From positions 1 to 11,654 of the forward strand of contig JAZLIC010000116.1 of assembly GCA_045617225.1 (NCBI GenBank): 11,654 nucleotides of DNA, in the 5' to 3' direction. Positions 1 to 6,211 of this stretch are shown piece after piece; positions within the stretch are counted from its first letter, which is position 1, and each line of letters begins with the position of its first letter. Source of the stretch: JAZLIC01 sp045617225 (GTDB lineage Bacteria; Bacillota; Clostridia; Monoglobales; Monoglobaceae). Below the pieces are notes generated by a model. That model saw only the letters and a list, made by a program, of their open reading frames with translations, was not told the DNA's origin and ran no database searches. Position numbers and translations under genes: made by a program.

Positions 1-567
1 GCTTTCTCTGCGCCTGATTGGTGCGGAGATTTCGCCGTTTAAAGGATTTGGCGTTCCGTTTACAACTGCAATATATTCCTTCTTGATTTTTCCGCTTTTT
101 ATCTCCTCGCTCAGTATTGATGCCGCCCACGGATTTTTTGCGATAAGAACAACCCCGGAGGTTTCACGGTCAAGGCGTGTTATTATATGAATAACCTCAT
201 TTCTTTTCAGGTAGTAGATAACACCGTTGGCAAGGGTGTCTGCCGTGTGATTTCGTGATGGGTGCGTTGGCATGGCAGAGGGCTTATTTAAAACGATAAT
301 ATCTTCGTCCTCATGGAGAATGTCAAGCGGAATATTTGCAGGAATAATCCGCTCCGCCGTCTTGCCGTTGATGCTTGCGGTCAGTATATCGCCCTCGCAA
401 ACATTGACATTTACATTTGCGTGGACTCCGTTTAGGGTAATTCCCATCTCATATTTTTTAAGTTGCCTTATCAAGGCGGAGGATATTTTCAGTTGCTTTT
501 TAAGAATATAATCTATTCTCTGCCCTGACATTTCAGAACTTATTTTAATACTTATTGTCTTTCCCAT
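1..567 (-). CDS. RluA-family RNA pseudouridine synthase, 3' end cut by the window edge
   Basis: Predicted to convert uridine to pseudouridine in rRNA or tRNA. The visible 189 residues read without a stop from ATG at 567 to base 1. Residues about 14-62 look like an S4-type RNA-binding domain. The catalytic domain follows, with the family's Asp motif TRLDRETSG (catalytic Asp about residue 133) and then the GEISAPIRR stretch seen in RluA/RluC/RluD proteins. The last third of the enzyme lies outside the window. The start sits 20 bp after the stop of the upstream epimerase-like gene, so the two probably form an operon. The ribosome binding site is weak (CAGG, further upstream than ideal), which fits translation after the upstream gene. 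The motif has Thr where many members have His (HRLD); Thr also occurs in the family. The family call is firm, but the target uridine and the RluA/C/D subtype cannot be told. Confidence 0.9.
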   Translation of the reverse strand, partial: MGKTISIKISSEMSGQRIDYILKKQLKISSALIRQLKKYEMGITLNGVHANVNVNVCEGDILTASINGKTAERIIPANIPLDILHEDEDIIVLNKPSAMPTHPSRNHTADTLANGVIYYLKRNEVIHIITRLDRETSGVVLIAKNPWAASILSEEIKSGKIKKEYIAVVNGTPNPLNGEISAPIRRRES

Positions 568-587
568 ATAAATAATAAACCTGATAA

Positions 588-1466
588 TTACAAAATTTCT
601 ATTTCGAAGCCCACATCAAAGGCGCTGAGCGGTGATAATTTTTGCATATCGTAGCGCTCTTTAAGCTCAATACTATCCTCGTCATCACGCTTGCCCATAC
701 CAATCCAAGGCCCAATACAAACATACGGCGCATCACTCTCACCGCCCAAAGTCCATATGCCGAGAGTGTGAAATCCGTCAAAGGATACTTCTACACCTTT
801 TCCGCTCCTTTGACTTATAAGCTTTACGGACTTTGATTTGATTTTATCCAAGATAATTGCGTCTACATCAAACAAACTGCGCCTCAGCGGCAGAACTTTT
901 CCGTCAAGCTGAACCGGTACAGTTTTATGAGAAATGGTCATATCTGCATTTACTATATTCGCAAAAAGCGGCTCGGAACTTTCAAATTCAATCGCCCAAT
1001 CTTCAAATGTATCACTGCTGTCAAGGGGGACATTAAAGGCAGGGTGACCGCCAAGCGAAAAATACATATCACTTTTATCGCAGTTGCGGACAGTAAAGTT
1101 TGTACTGAGTATGCCGTCTTTTAATGTAAAGGTGGTATCAAATTCAAAATCCCACGGATACATCTTCTTTGTATCAGGAGAGGAGGTGTACCTGAAAGTG
1201 ATTTGATTTTCACTCTGCGAAACCACGCTATGTTCGGCAATCCTCACAATTCCGTGTTTTGGCATCGGATAAATTTTGCCGTTTACAGAGATACTGTCAT
1301 CTACGCAACGGCCGATAACAGGGAACAATATCGGCGCACTTCCGCCCCAATACTTTTTGTCCCTTTGCCAAATATATTCGACATTGTCTTTGGTAAACGA
1401 AATTAAATTTGCACCCATACTCTCGATTTTCGCAGAATAGTTCTTGTATTTTATAGTGTATATCAT
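588..1466 (-). CDS. Aldose 1-epimerase-like protein, LacX/galactose-mutarotase-like family
   Basis: About 292 residues, the normal length for LacX-type mutarotase-fold proteins, cytosolic with no signal peptide. Family signatures in order: YIWQ then KYWGGSAPILFPVIGR in the N-terminal third, PKHG with a His at residue 71, and GGHPAFNVPL with a His at residue 141. Known members anomerise aldoses or act on sugar phosphates, using a His and a C-terminal Glu. Here the C-terminal motif reads CIGPWIG, so the Glu of the usual EPW motif is Gly (residue 252); both His residues remain. Activity is therefore uncertain and the protein may be a sugar-binding or altered-activity member. I chose ATG at 1466 because GAGGTG (1478-1473) lies 6 nt upstream. 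An in-frame GTG at 1475 falls inside that site and would add only three residues. It is first in a likely operon with the pseudouridine synthase gene. Confidence 0.87.
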   Translation of the reverse strand: MIYTIKYKNYSAKIESMGANLISFTKDNVEYIWQRDKKYWGGSAPILFPVIGRCVDDSISVNGKIYPMPKHGIVRIAEHSVVSQSENQITFRYTSSPDTKKMYPWDFEFDTTFTLKDGILSTNFTVRNCDKSDMYFSLGGHPAFNVPLDSSDTFEDWAIEFESSEPLFANIVNADMTISHKTVPVQLDGKVLPLRRSLFDVDAIILDKIKSKSVKLISQRSGKGVEVSFDGFHTLGIWTLGGESDAPYVCIGPWIGMGKRDDEDSIELKERYDMQKLSPLSAFDVGFEIEIL

Positions 1467-1472
1467 ACTGTT

Positions 1473-1478
1473 CACCTC
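1473..1478 (-). promoter_or_regulatory. Ribosome binding site deciding the epimerase-like start
   Basis: GAGGTG on the minus strand with a 6-nt spacer to ATG at 1466. An upstream GTG in the same frame (1475-1473) is part of this site, so it is unlikely to be the start. Confidence 0.65.
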
Positions 1479-1484
1479 GCTTTA

Positions 1485-1513
1485 AGTATAATCCAATATC
1501 TTTTATTTTGCAA
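1485..1513 (-). promoter_or_regulatory. Sigma-A-like promoter for the epimerase-like gene
   Basis: On the minus strand TTGCAA (1513-1508), a 17-bp spacer, then TATACT (1490-1485). Spacing is ideal and each box is close to consensus. The implied transcription start, near 1478, would give a very short leader of about 12 nt that begins at the ribosome binding site, which lowers my confidence a little. Confidence 0.45.
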
Positions 1514-1562
1514 GATAAAATAAAGTCGTATTATGCGATGGAAAATATTTGCAATTTAACCA

Positions 1563-1597
1563 TATATTGTGTTAAACTTATTTTAAAGCACAATATA
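1563..1597 (+). promoter_or_regulatory. Inverted repeat upstream of noc-like gene, possible operator over its promoter
   Basis: Perfect 9-bp arms TATATTGTG (1563-1571) and CACAATATA (1589-1597), with a nested TTAAA / TTTAA pair (1572-1576 and 1582-1586) between them. The right arm overlaps a possible -10 box TATAAA (1594-1599), with a poor -35 TTAAAC at 1572-1577 (16-bp spacer). A dyad laid over promoter elements suggests a repressor site or autoregulation, but this is inference; no regulator is identified. Confidence 0.4.
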
Positions 1598-1623
1598 AAC
1601 TAAAAAATATAGGAGGAGATTTT

Positions 1624-2502
1624 ATGTTACTTGAGAAAAAGCGAGAAGGTACGGTAAGGGAAATCAGAAGGAGCAACAGGCCAAAGGAGTTGTCGCAGAT
1701 TGATTGGTGTGATAAGTTTAATCAATGCACGGAAAGCAGAAACATACCCATAAAGAGTATAAAACCAAACCCAAATCAACCGAGGCAGGAGATGGACAGC
1801 GAAACATTAAAGGAACTTACTATATCCATTATGGAGTACGGACTTATGCAACCTATTGCAGTCAGGCAGATGCGTCCCTTTGAATACGAACTGATTGCAG
1901 GACAGAGGCGTCTGGAAGCGTGCAAGAGTTTGGGACTTGCGTACATACCTGCGGTGGTTATGTGTGCATCGGAGACGGACAGTGCGATTTTGTCATTGGT
2001 AGAGAATATACAAAGGGAAAACCTTAACTATTTAGAGGAAGCGGAGGCGTTTTCCGCACTTGTGAACGAGCACGGACTGACGCAGGAGGAGCTTGCGGAA
2101 AAGCTTGGCAAAAGCCAATCTACCATAGCGAACAAAATACGAATTTTAAAACTGTCACCGGAGATGAGAGATACAATAACAGAAAATTCTCTGACCGAAC
2201 GCCACGCCAGAGCTTTGCTTAAATTAAGCGATGAAAAATTGCGTAAGAAGGCACTTAAAATAATTATTGACCGCGGACTGAATGTGGCAAAAACAGATGC
2301 CTTGATTGAGGAGATGCTCACGGAAAAGCCTGAGGAAAAGGAGGAGGTTATACCAAGCAGAACATTTAAAGATATGCGTGTGTTTACCAACACTATAAAA
2401 AGGGCGGTTGATTTAATGCGCCGAAGCGGTATAGAGGCAAAAACAAGCAAAAAGGAAAGTGATGAATTTATAGAATATACAATAGTAATACCCAAAAATT
2501 AA
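1624..2502 (+). CDS. noc: Noc-like ParB-family CTPase / DNA-binding protein
   Basis: 292 residues with the ParB/Spo0J/Noc layout: a charged 40-residue N-terminus, an N-terminal CTP-binding domain (NPNQPR near 49-54, AGQRR at 92-96, ENIQREN at 127-133), a helix-turn-helix domain around 155-200, and a C-terminal dimerisation segment about 245-290. Family members bind specific DNA sites, load and slide as CTP-dependent clamps. Noc blocks division over the nucleoid, whereas ParB segregates origins. Four residues reported to set Noc versus ParB site choice are all of the Noc type here: Gln165, Lys171, Lys176 and Arg193, within QSTIANKIRILK and LTERHARAL. That is why I prefer Noc. Oddities: GQRR replaces GERR, and the N-terminus does not obviously match the membrane-targeting amphipathic helix of Bacillus Noc. 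No soj or spo0J partner is nearby. AGGAGG at 1611-1616 sets the start. A general ParB paralogue is the alternative. Confidence 0.82.
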   Translation: MLLEKKREGTVREIRRSNRPKELSQIDWCDKFNQCTESRNIPIKSIKPNPNQPRQEMDSETLKELTISIMEYGLMQPIAVRQMRPFEYELIAGQRRLEACKSLGLAYIPAVVMCASETDSAILSLVENIQRENLNYLEEAEAFSALVNEHGLTQEELAEKLGKSQSTIANKIRILKLSPEMRDTITENSLTERHARALLKLSDEKLRKKALKIIIDRGLNVAKTDALIEEMLTEKPEEKEEVIPSRTFKDMRVFTNTIKRAVDLMRRSGIEAKTSKKESDEFIEYTIVIPKN

Positions 2503-2512
2503 ATTTTGCCTA

Positions 2513-2548
2513 ATCAAAATGGGTTCGCTTTTGCGAACCCATTTTGAT
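2513..2548. terminator. Bidirectional intrinsic terminator between noc-like and ppi genes
   Basis: Perfect 16-bp stem (2513-2528 with 2533-2548) closed by a TTTT loop, starting 11 bp after the noc-like stop and ending 6 bp before the stop of the convergent isomerase gene. A T-rich tail follows on the plus strand; on the minus strand the flank is A/T-rich with short T runs. It most likely ends transcription from both sides. Confidence 0.85.
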
Positions 2549-2553
2549 ATTTC

Positions 2554-3123
2554 TTATTTAATTCTTTCGATTTTTTGAATTCTTATTGGTTGTTCCGGCA
2601 CGCCGGCATCACTGCGTTTTACTCTCAAAAAGTTGTCAACCGTTTCCATACCCTCAACAACCTCGCCAAAGGTGGCATACCTTCCGTCTAAGTGCGGAAG
2701 GTCGGCATAGCAGATATAGAATTGACACGATGCGGAGTTAAAGTCGTCAGAACGTGCCATTGCCACGGTGCCCCTTTTGTGTGTCATTTTGTTGCCGCTA
2801 AAACCGTTTTGTGAAAATTCGCCCTGAATTTTATTGGGAGCGCTTCCTGTTCCGTTACCGCTTGGGTCGCCGCCTTGTACTATAAAACCTTCAAGGGCAC
2901 GATGAAATGTAAGTCCGTTATAAAATCCGCTTTCTACGAGGTTTAAAAAGTTTTCACAGGTTTGGGGTGCATATTCAGGATATAATTTAATGGTGAATGT
3001 TTCTCCGTTTTCCATTGTTGCCATAACCTTTGGGTGGTCGCCTCCGCCGCAGGCGGTACAAGCAAATACCGATGAAACAATCAGAACCATAATTAAAACT
3101 TTCGCTAAACCATTCTTTCTCAT
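2554..3123 (-). CDS. Cyclophilin-type peptidyl-prolyl cis-trans isomerase, predicted lipoprotein
   Basis: 189 residues. Catalyses cis-trans isomerisation of Xaa-Pro bonds, here predicted on the outer face of the membrane. The N-terminus has two basic residues, a hydrophobic stretch of about 16 and then VFACTACGGG; Cys22 or Cys25 could be the lipidated residue, though neither lipobox is textbook. The cyclophilin domain fills the rest: FHRALEGFIVQGGD (Arg75, Phe80 and Gln83 match the active-site Arg, Phe and Gln), GTVAMAR, ASCQFYI, and LDGRYATFGEV. Leu replaces the Trp that binds cyclosporin in eukaryotic forms, as is common in bacteria. I start at the ATG at 3123, with GAGGA 7 nt upstream, because this places the basic residues just before the hydrophobic segment; an upstream in-frame Met at 3171 lacks this and would precede the predicted transcription start. 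Its own promoter lies at 3155-3182. Confidence 0.9.
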   Translation of the reverse strand: MRKNGLAKVLIMVLIVSSVFACTACGGGDHPKVMATMENGETFTIKLYPEYAPQTCENFLNLVESGFYNGLTFHRALEGFIVQGGDPSGNGTGSAPNKIQGEFSQNGFSGNKMTHKRGTVAMARSDDFNSASCQFYICYADLPHLDGRYATFGEVVEGMETVDNFLRVKRSDAGVPEQPIRIQKIERIK

Positions 3124-3154
3124 AAAGTTATCCTCTTTGTGATTTGATACTATA

Positions 3155-3182
3155 ATTATACCAACAATCATACCGAAGTCAA
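3155..3182 (-). promoter_or_regulatory. Sigma-A promoter for the cyclophilin gene
   Basis: Minus strand TTGACT (3182-3177), 16-bp spacer, TATAAT (3160-3155). The implied start near 3148 gives a leader of about 25 nt. It is divergent from the ftsH promoter. Confidence 0.72.
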
Positions 3183-3229
3183 GAAGAAAGGACAGTTTTT
3201 ACTAAATTGTAAATTTTGTTAATAATGTC

Positions 3230-3258
3230 TTGTATTTTTTTGCTTTTGGTGGTATAAT
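3230..3258 (+). promoter_or_regulatory. Sigma-A promoter for ftsH, extended -10
   Basis: TTGTAT (3230-3235), 17-bp spacer, consensus TATAAT (3253-3258), preceded by TGG, which makes an extended -10. The implied start near 3265 leaves a leader of about 50 nt. Confidence 0.7.
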
Positions 3259-3301
3259 TATTACTTAATATGTGATTTATCAGATGAGATATAGATTTGT
3301 G

Positions 3302-3307
3302 AGGAGG
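3302..3307 (+). promoter_or_regulatory. Ribosome binding site deciding the ftsH start
   Basis: AGGAGG ends one base before an in-frame ATG (3309), too close for initiation, but 7 nt before an in-frame GTG (3315). This favours the GTG. Confidence 0.65.
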
Positions 3308-3314
3308 AATGTGT

Positions 3315-5162
3315 GTGAAAAAGCGCTTAAAGGGATTTGGATTTTACATTATCTTCTTTTTGATTATTTTGGGCATTTTTGCGATGACATCAATGCCTTC
3401 AAAAGAAGAAAAGGAAATATACTCTGATTTAGTTGTAAAAATTCAAAATCAGGAGGTTTCAAAGCTTGAAATAACCGAGGACATTGCTGTTGCAACATTA
3501 AAAAACGGCAAGGAAATAACGGTTGAAATTCCAAATTATGAAACCCTTCAAAATGATGTAGGTAATGCTCTGCAAGAGCAGATTAAAACAGGCGCACTTA
3601 AATTAGAAACTCCTCTGCCATACAGTCCACCTTGGTGGGTTACATTCCTGCCTACACTCGGCTTTATGATTTTGATTATTGTCGGTTGGTACTTTATTAT
3701 GCAACAATCCGGCGGTGGCGGCGGCAGAGGCGTGATGAGTTTTGGTAAAACCAAGGCAAAGGCAGTTGTTGATGAAACAAACAAAAAGACATTTGCAGAT
3801 GTAGCCGGCGAGGACGAAGAAAAGGAAGAACTTAAAGAGATTGTTGACTTCCTTAAATCGCCCGAGCGTTATCGTCAATTAGGCGCAAGAATTCCAAAGG
3901 GTGTACTTTTGGTCGGCCCTCCGGGAACAGGTAAGACTTTGCTTGCAAGAGCTGTTGCAGGCGAGGCAGGCGTACCCTTCTTCTCAATTTCGGGTTCTGA
4001 TTTTGTGGAGATGTTTGTCGGTGTGGGTGCTTCCCGTGTCCGTGACTTGTTTGAAAATGCAAAAAAGAGCGCACCTTGTATCATATTTATAGATGAGATT
4101 GATGCGGTAGGTCGTCACAGAGGCGCAGGTCTTGGCGGCGGTCATGATGAGCGTGAGCAAACACTTAATCAGCTTCTTGTAGAGATGGACGGATTTGGCG
4201 TAAACGAGGGCGTAATTATTATTGCGGCAACAAACCGTCCTGATATTTTGGACCCTGCTTTGCTCCGCCCGGGCCGTTTTGACCGTCAGGTTGTAGTTGA
4301 CGCCCCTGATGTAAAGGGCAGAGAGGCTATTTTGGAGGTTCATTCCAAGGGTAAGCCGATGGCAAGCGATGTTGACCTCTCCGTTCTTGCAAAGACGACT
4401 GTCGGATTTACAGGCGCAGACCTTGAAAACCTGGTTAATGAGGCAGCCCTTGCAGCTGCAAGAAATAATAAGACCGAAATTGATATGAGCGACCTTGAAA
4501 ATTCTATTATGAAGGTAATCGCAGGCCATGAAAAGAAAACACGCAAGATAACACAGAGAGAAAGAGAACTTACCGCCTTCCACGAAGCAGGTCATGCAGT
4601 AGTTTCAAAGATGCTTCCTACACAGGACAGAGTTCACGAAGTATCTATTATACCTCGTGGCCGTGCAGGCGGATATACTTTGTCTTTGCCGAAAGATGAT
4701 ACCTTCTTTAGCTCCAAGACAGAAATGCTTGAAGAAATCGTATCACTTTTGGGCGGTCGTGTTGCGGAAAAGCTCACTCTTAATGACATAAGCACCGGTG
4801 CATCTAATGATATTGAGCGTGCAACAAAAGTCGCAAAGTCGATGGTTACCCGTTATGGTATGAGTGACAACCTTGGACCGATAACCTTCGGCGACCCGAA
4901 CAACGAGGTATTTATCGGCCGTGATTACGGTCATACTGCCGATTATAGTCAGGATACTGCCGCAAAGATTGATGCGGAGATTAAGAATATAATCGACGAT
5001 TGTTACAAGCGTTGTGAGGAAATCCTTAAAGAGAATATGAAGTATTTAAAAAAGGTTGCCGAGCGGCTTCTTGAAAAAGAAAAGATTGACGCAGAGGAAT
5101 TTGATACTATTTTTGCAGAAGAAGTTGCAATTGAAAATGACGCAGCGAATAGCGAAGAATAG
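3315..5162 (+). CDS. ftsH: ATP-dependent zinc metalloprotease FtsH
   Basis: 615 residues from GTG, typical for FtsH. It is a membrane-anchored hexameric AAA+ protease that extracts and degrades unwanted membrane proteins and some short-lived cytosolic regulators. Order of parts: first membrane helix about 7-25, a small extracytoplasmic domain about 28-105, second membrane helix about 108-130, a Gly-rich linker, the AAA+ module with Walker A GPPGTGKT (201-208), Walker B IIFIDEID (Asp260-Glu261) and the second-region-of-homology NRPDILDPALLRPGRFDRQ, then the protease domain with zinc motif HEAGH (His423, Glu424, His427) and the third ligand Asp499 in ASNDIERAT. All catalytic residues are intact. 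The start is GTG 3315 on ribosome-binding-site spacing; ATG 3309 would add two residues. It has its own promoter; no terminator separates it from ispE, only a GC-rich repeat, so readthrough is possible. Confidence 0.97.
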   Translation: MKKRLKGFGFYIIFFLIILGIFAMTSMPSKEEKEIYSDLVVKIQNQEVSKLEITEDIAVATLKNGKEITVEIPNYETLQNDVGNALQEQIKTGALKLETPLPYSPPWWVTFLPTLGFMILIIVGWYFIMQQSGGGGGRGVMSFGKTKAKAVVDETNKKTFADVAGEDEEKEELKEIVDFLKSPERYRQLGARIPKGVLLVGPPGTGKTLLARAVAGEAGVPFFSISGSDFVEMFVGVGASRVRDLFENAKKSAPCIIFIDEIDAVGRHRGAGLGGGHDEREQTLNQLLVEMDGFGVNEGVIIIAATNRPDILDPALLRPGRFDRQVVVDAPDVKGREAILEVHSKGKPMASDVDLSVLAKTTVGFTGADLENLVNEAALAAARNNKTEIDMSDLENSIMKVIAGHEKKTRKITQRERELTAFHEAGHAVVSKMLPTQDRVHEVSIIPRGRAGGYTLSLPKDDTFFSSKTEMLEEIVSLLGGRVAEKLTLNDISTGASNDIERATKVAKSMVTRYGMSDNLGPITFGDPNNEVFIGRDYGHTADYSQDTAAKIDAEIKNIIDDCYKRCEEILKENMKYLKKVAERLLEKEKIDAEEFDTIFAEEVAIENDAANSEE

Positions 5163-5165
5163 TTT

Positions 5166-5247
5166 TGTAGGGGCGGTCCTGCGTGGCCGCCCGAGTAATT
5201 GGTAATTATGATGACAGAAACGGGCGCCCACAGGGGCGCTCTTACGA
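5166..5247. repeat. REP/MITE-like pair of inverted GC-rich hairpin units
   Basis: Begins 3 bp after the ftsH stop. Left unit 5166-5193: GTAGGGGCGG..., a hairpin of GGGCGGTC and GGCCGCCC (8 bp with one G-U pair, 6-nt loop). Right unit 5221-5247: CGGGCGCCC...GGGGCGCTC, ending in TTACGA. The reverse complement of the right unit aligns to the left unit at roughly two thirds identity, so the two are inverted copies around an AT-rich core of about 27 bp. Its high GC stands out from its neighbours. No long T run follows, so it is not a standard terminator. It resembles short palindromic intergenic repeats common in Clostridia genomes, from general knowledge; copy number in this genome is unknown. 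Confidence 0.65.
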
Positions 5248-5292
5248 TTTAACCAAAAAATTGAGATTTTGTAATAACAAATGGTGATAGGT

Positions 5293-6144
5293 ATGAAGTC
5301 AGTTACGTTAGAGTGCAGTGCAAAGATAAATCTTGCCATTGATGTGTTGGGAGTACGCCCAAACGGTTATCATGATGTAGAGATGATTATGCTCAGTGTG
5401 CCGCTTTATGATACGGTTACCGTTGAGGTCGGCGATGGTGAGGGAGTGAGCGTTACTTGTGATATTCCCGAGCTTTGCGGCGATGATAATTTGGCGGTCA
5501 GAGCGGCAAAAAAGTTTATGTCGGCGATAGGCGAAAGCTTTAAGGTAAGTATTGATATAAAAAAGCGCATACCTATGGGTGCAGGTATGGCAGGCGGAAG
5601 TGCTGATGCCGCCGGAGTTTTAAAGGGCTTAAACACCTTGATGGGCAGCAAGCTTTCCTTGGAGGAGCTTAAAGAGATAGGTACATCGCTTGGCGCAGAC
5701 ATACCGTTTTGCGTTCAGGGCGGTTGCGTTTTAGCCGAGGGTATAGGTGAAATGCTTACAGATTTGGGTGAGGCACCTGATGTATTTTATGTGATTGCAA
5801 AGCCGACGCAATCGGTATCTACTAAGTGGGTATATGAGAATTTAGACCATACCCAAAAGCCGAAAGACCTTTGCGTAAAGGCGGTAGCCGAGGGCGTAAG
5901 GCAAGGTGATATTGATATGATAATCAAGAACGCCGGCAATATTTTGGAGAATGTGACAATCCCTGCTTACCCTGTTGTGGGCGAGTATAAGGAGCTTATG
6001 TATAAAAACGGAGCTATGCTCAGCCTGATGAGCGGCAGCGGAAGTGCAGTATTCGGAATGTTTGAAAGCTATGATAAAGCGGCGACGTGTGCCGGGAAGT
6101 TTAGTGAGTATACGGACGAAGTGTATTTAGTAACCGGAAGATAA
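5293..6144 (+). CDS. ispE: 4-diphosphocytidyl-2-C-methyl-D-erythritol kinase IspE
   Basis: 283 residues, the usual length. Cytosolic GHMP-family kinase that uses ATP to phosphorylate 4-diphosphocytidyl-2-C-methyl-D-erythritol at the 2-hydroxyl, in the MEP route to isoprenoid precursors. Visible motifs: N-terminal SAKINL with catalytic-site Lys11, RPNGYHDVEMIM, the glycine-rich ATP loop PMGAGMAGGSADAAG starting at residue 94, LGADIPF with the catalytic Asp at 136, and the C-terminal SGSGSAVFG motif. I start at ATG 5293 because homologues begin a few residues before AKINL and a GGTGA lies 5 nt upstream; ATG 5281, four codons earlier, has no ribosome binding site. I found no convincing promoter of its own, so it may be read through from ftsH past the repeat. 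No other MEP pathway genes are in the window. Confidence 0.95.
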   Translation: MKSVTLECSAKINLAIDVLGVRPNGYHDVEMIMLSVPLYDTVTVEVGDGEGVSVTCDIPELCGDDNLAVRAAKKFMSAIGESFKVSIDIKKRIPMGAGMAGGSADAAGVLKGLNTLMGSKLSLEELKEIGTSLGADIPFCVQGGCVLAEGIGEMLTDLGEAPDVFYVIAKPTQSVSTKWVYENLDHTQKPKDLCVKAVAEGVRQGDIDMIIKNAGNILENVTIPAYPVVGEYKELMYKNGAMLSLMSGSGSAVFGMFESYDKAATCAGKFSEYTDEVYLVTGR

Positions 6145-6164
6145 GGAATAATTTATATATTTGT

Positions 6165-6193
6165 GTATATAACTCCCTGATTTAGCTAATACT
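6165..6193 (+). promoter_or_regulatory. Sigma-F-like (forespore) promoter for the spoIIQ-like gene
   Basis: GTATA (6165-6169), 15-bp spacer, GCTAATACT (6185-6193). The Bacillus sigma-F consensus is GYATA, 15-16 bp, GGNNANANT; this differs at one defined base (C for the second G). It lies just upstream of a gene that is a known sigma-F target. The implied start near 6200 leaves a leader of only about 12 nt. Short motifs arise by chance, so this is inference. Confidence 0.45.
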
Positions 6194-6211
6194 TGTTCAT
6201 GAGGTGAGATT

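Noticed and set aside
161..176. Partial parS-like GTTTCAC half site
   Set aside because: Only one half of the palindrome, inside a coding region; no full parS or Noc site was found in the window.
272..511. 79-residue plus-strand open frame
   Set aside because: Antisense to the clearly coding pseudouridine synthase; no ribosome binding site.
1501..1525. AT-only inverted repeat (TTTATTTT / AAAATAAA) in the divergent gap
   Set aside because: Stem of A/T pairs only, overlaps the epimerase promoter spacer and boxes; likely compositional.
2028..2495. 155-residue minus-strand open frame in the noc-like gene
   Set aside because: Antisense shadow, Ser/Phe-rich composition, no start signals.
3984..4595. 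203-residue open frame on the minus strand inside ftsH
   Set aside because: Fully antisense to intact ftsH; the translation is Cys-rich without domain features, no ribosome binding site fits, and FtsH conservation explains the lack of stops.
5166..5247. Start of a CRISPR array or a rho-independent terminator for ftsH
   Set aside because: There are only two inverted units with no regular spacers, and no T tract follows either hairpin.
5281..5292. Upstream ATG for ispE
   Set aside because: No ribosome binding site, and homologues start close before AKINL.
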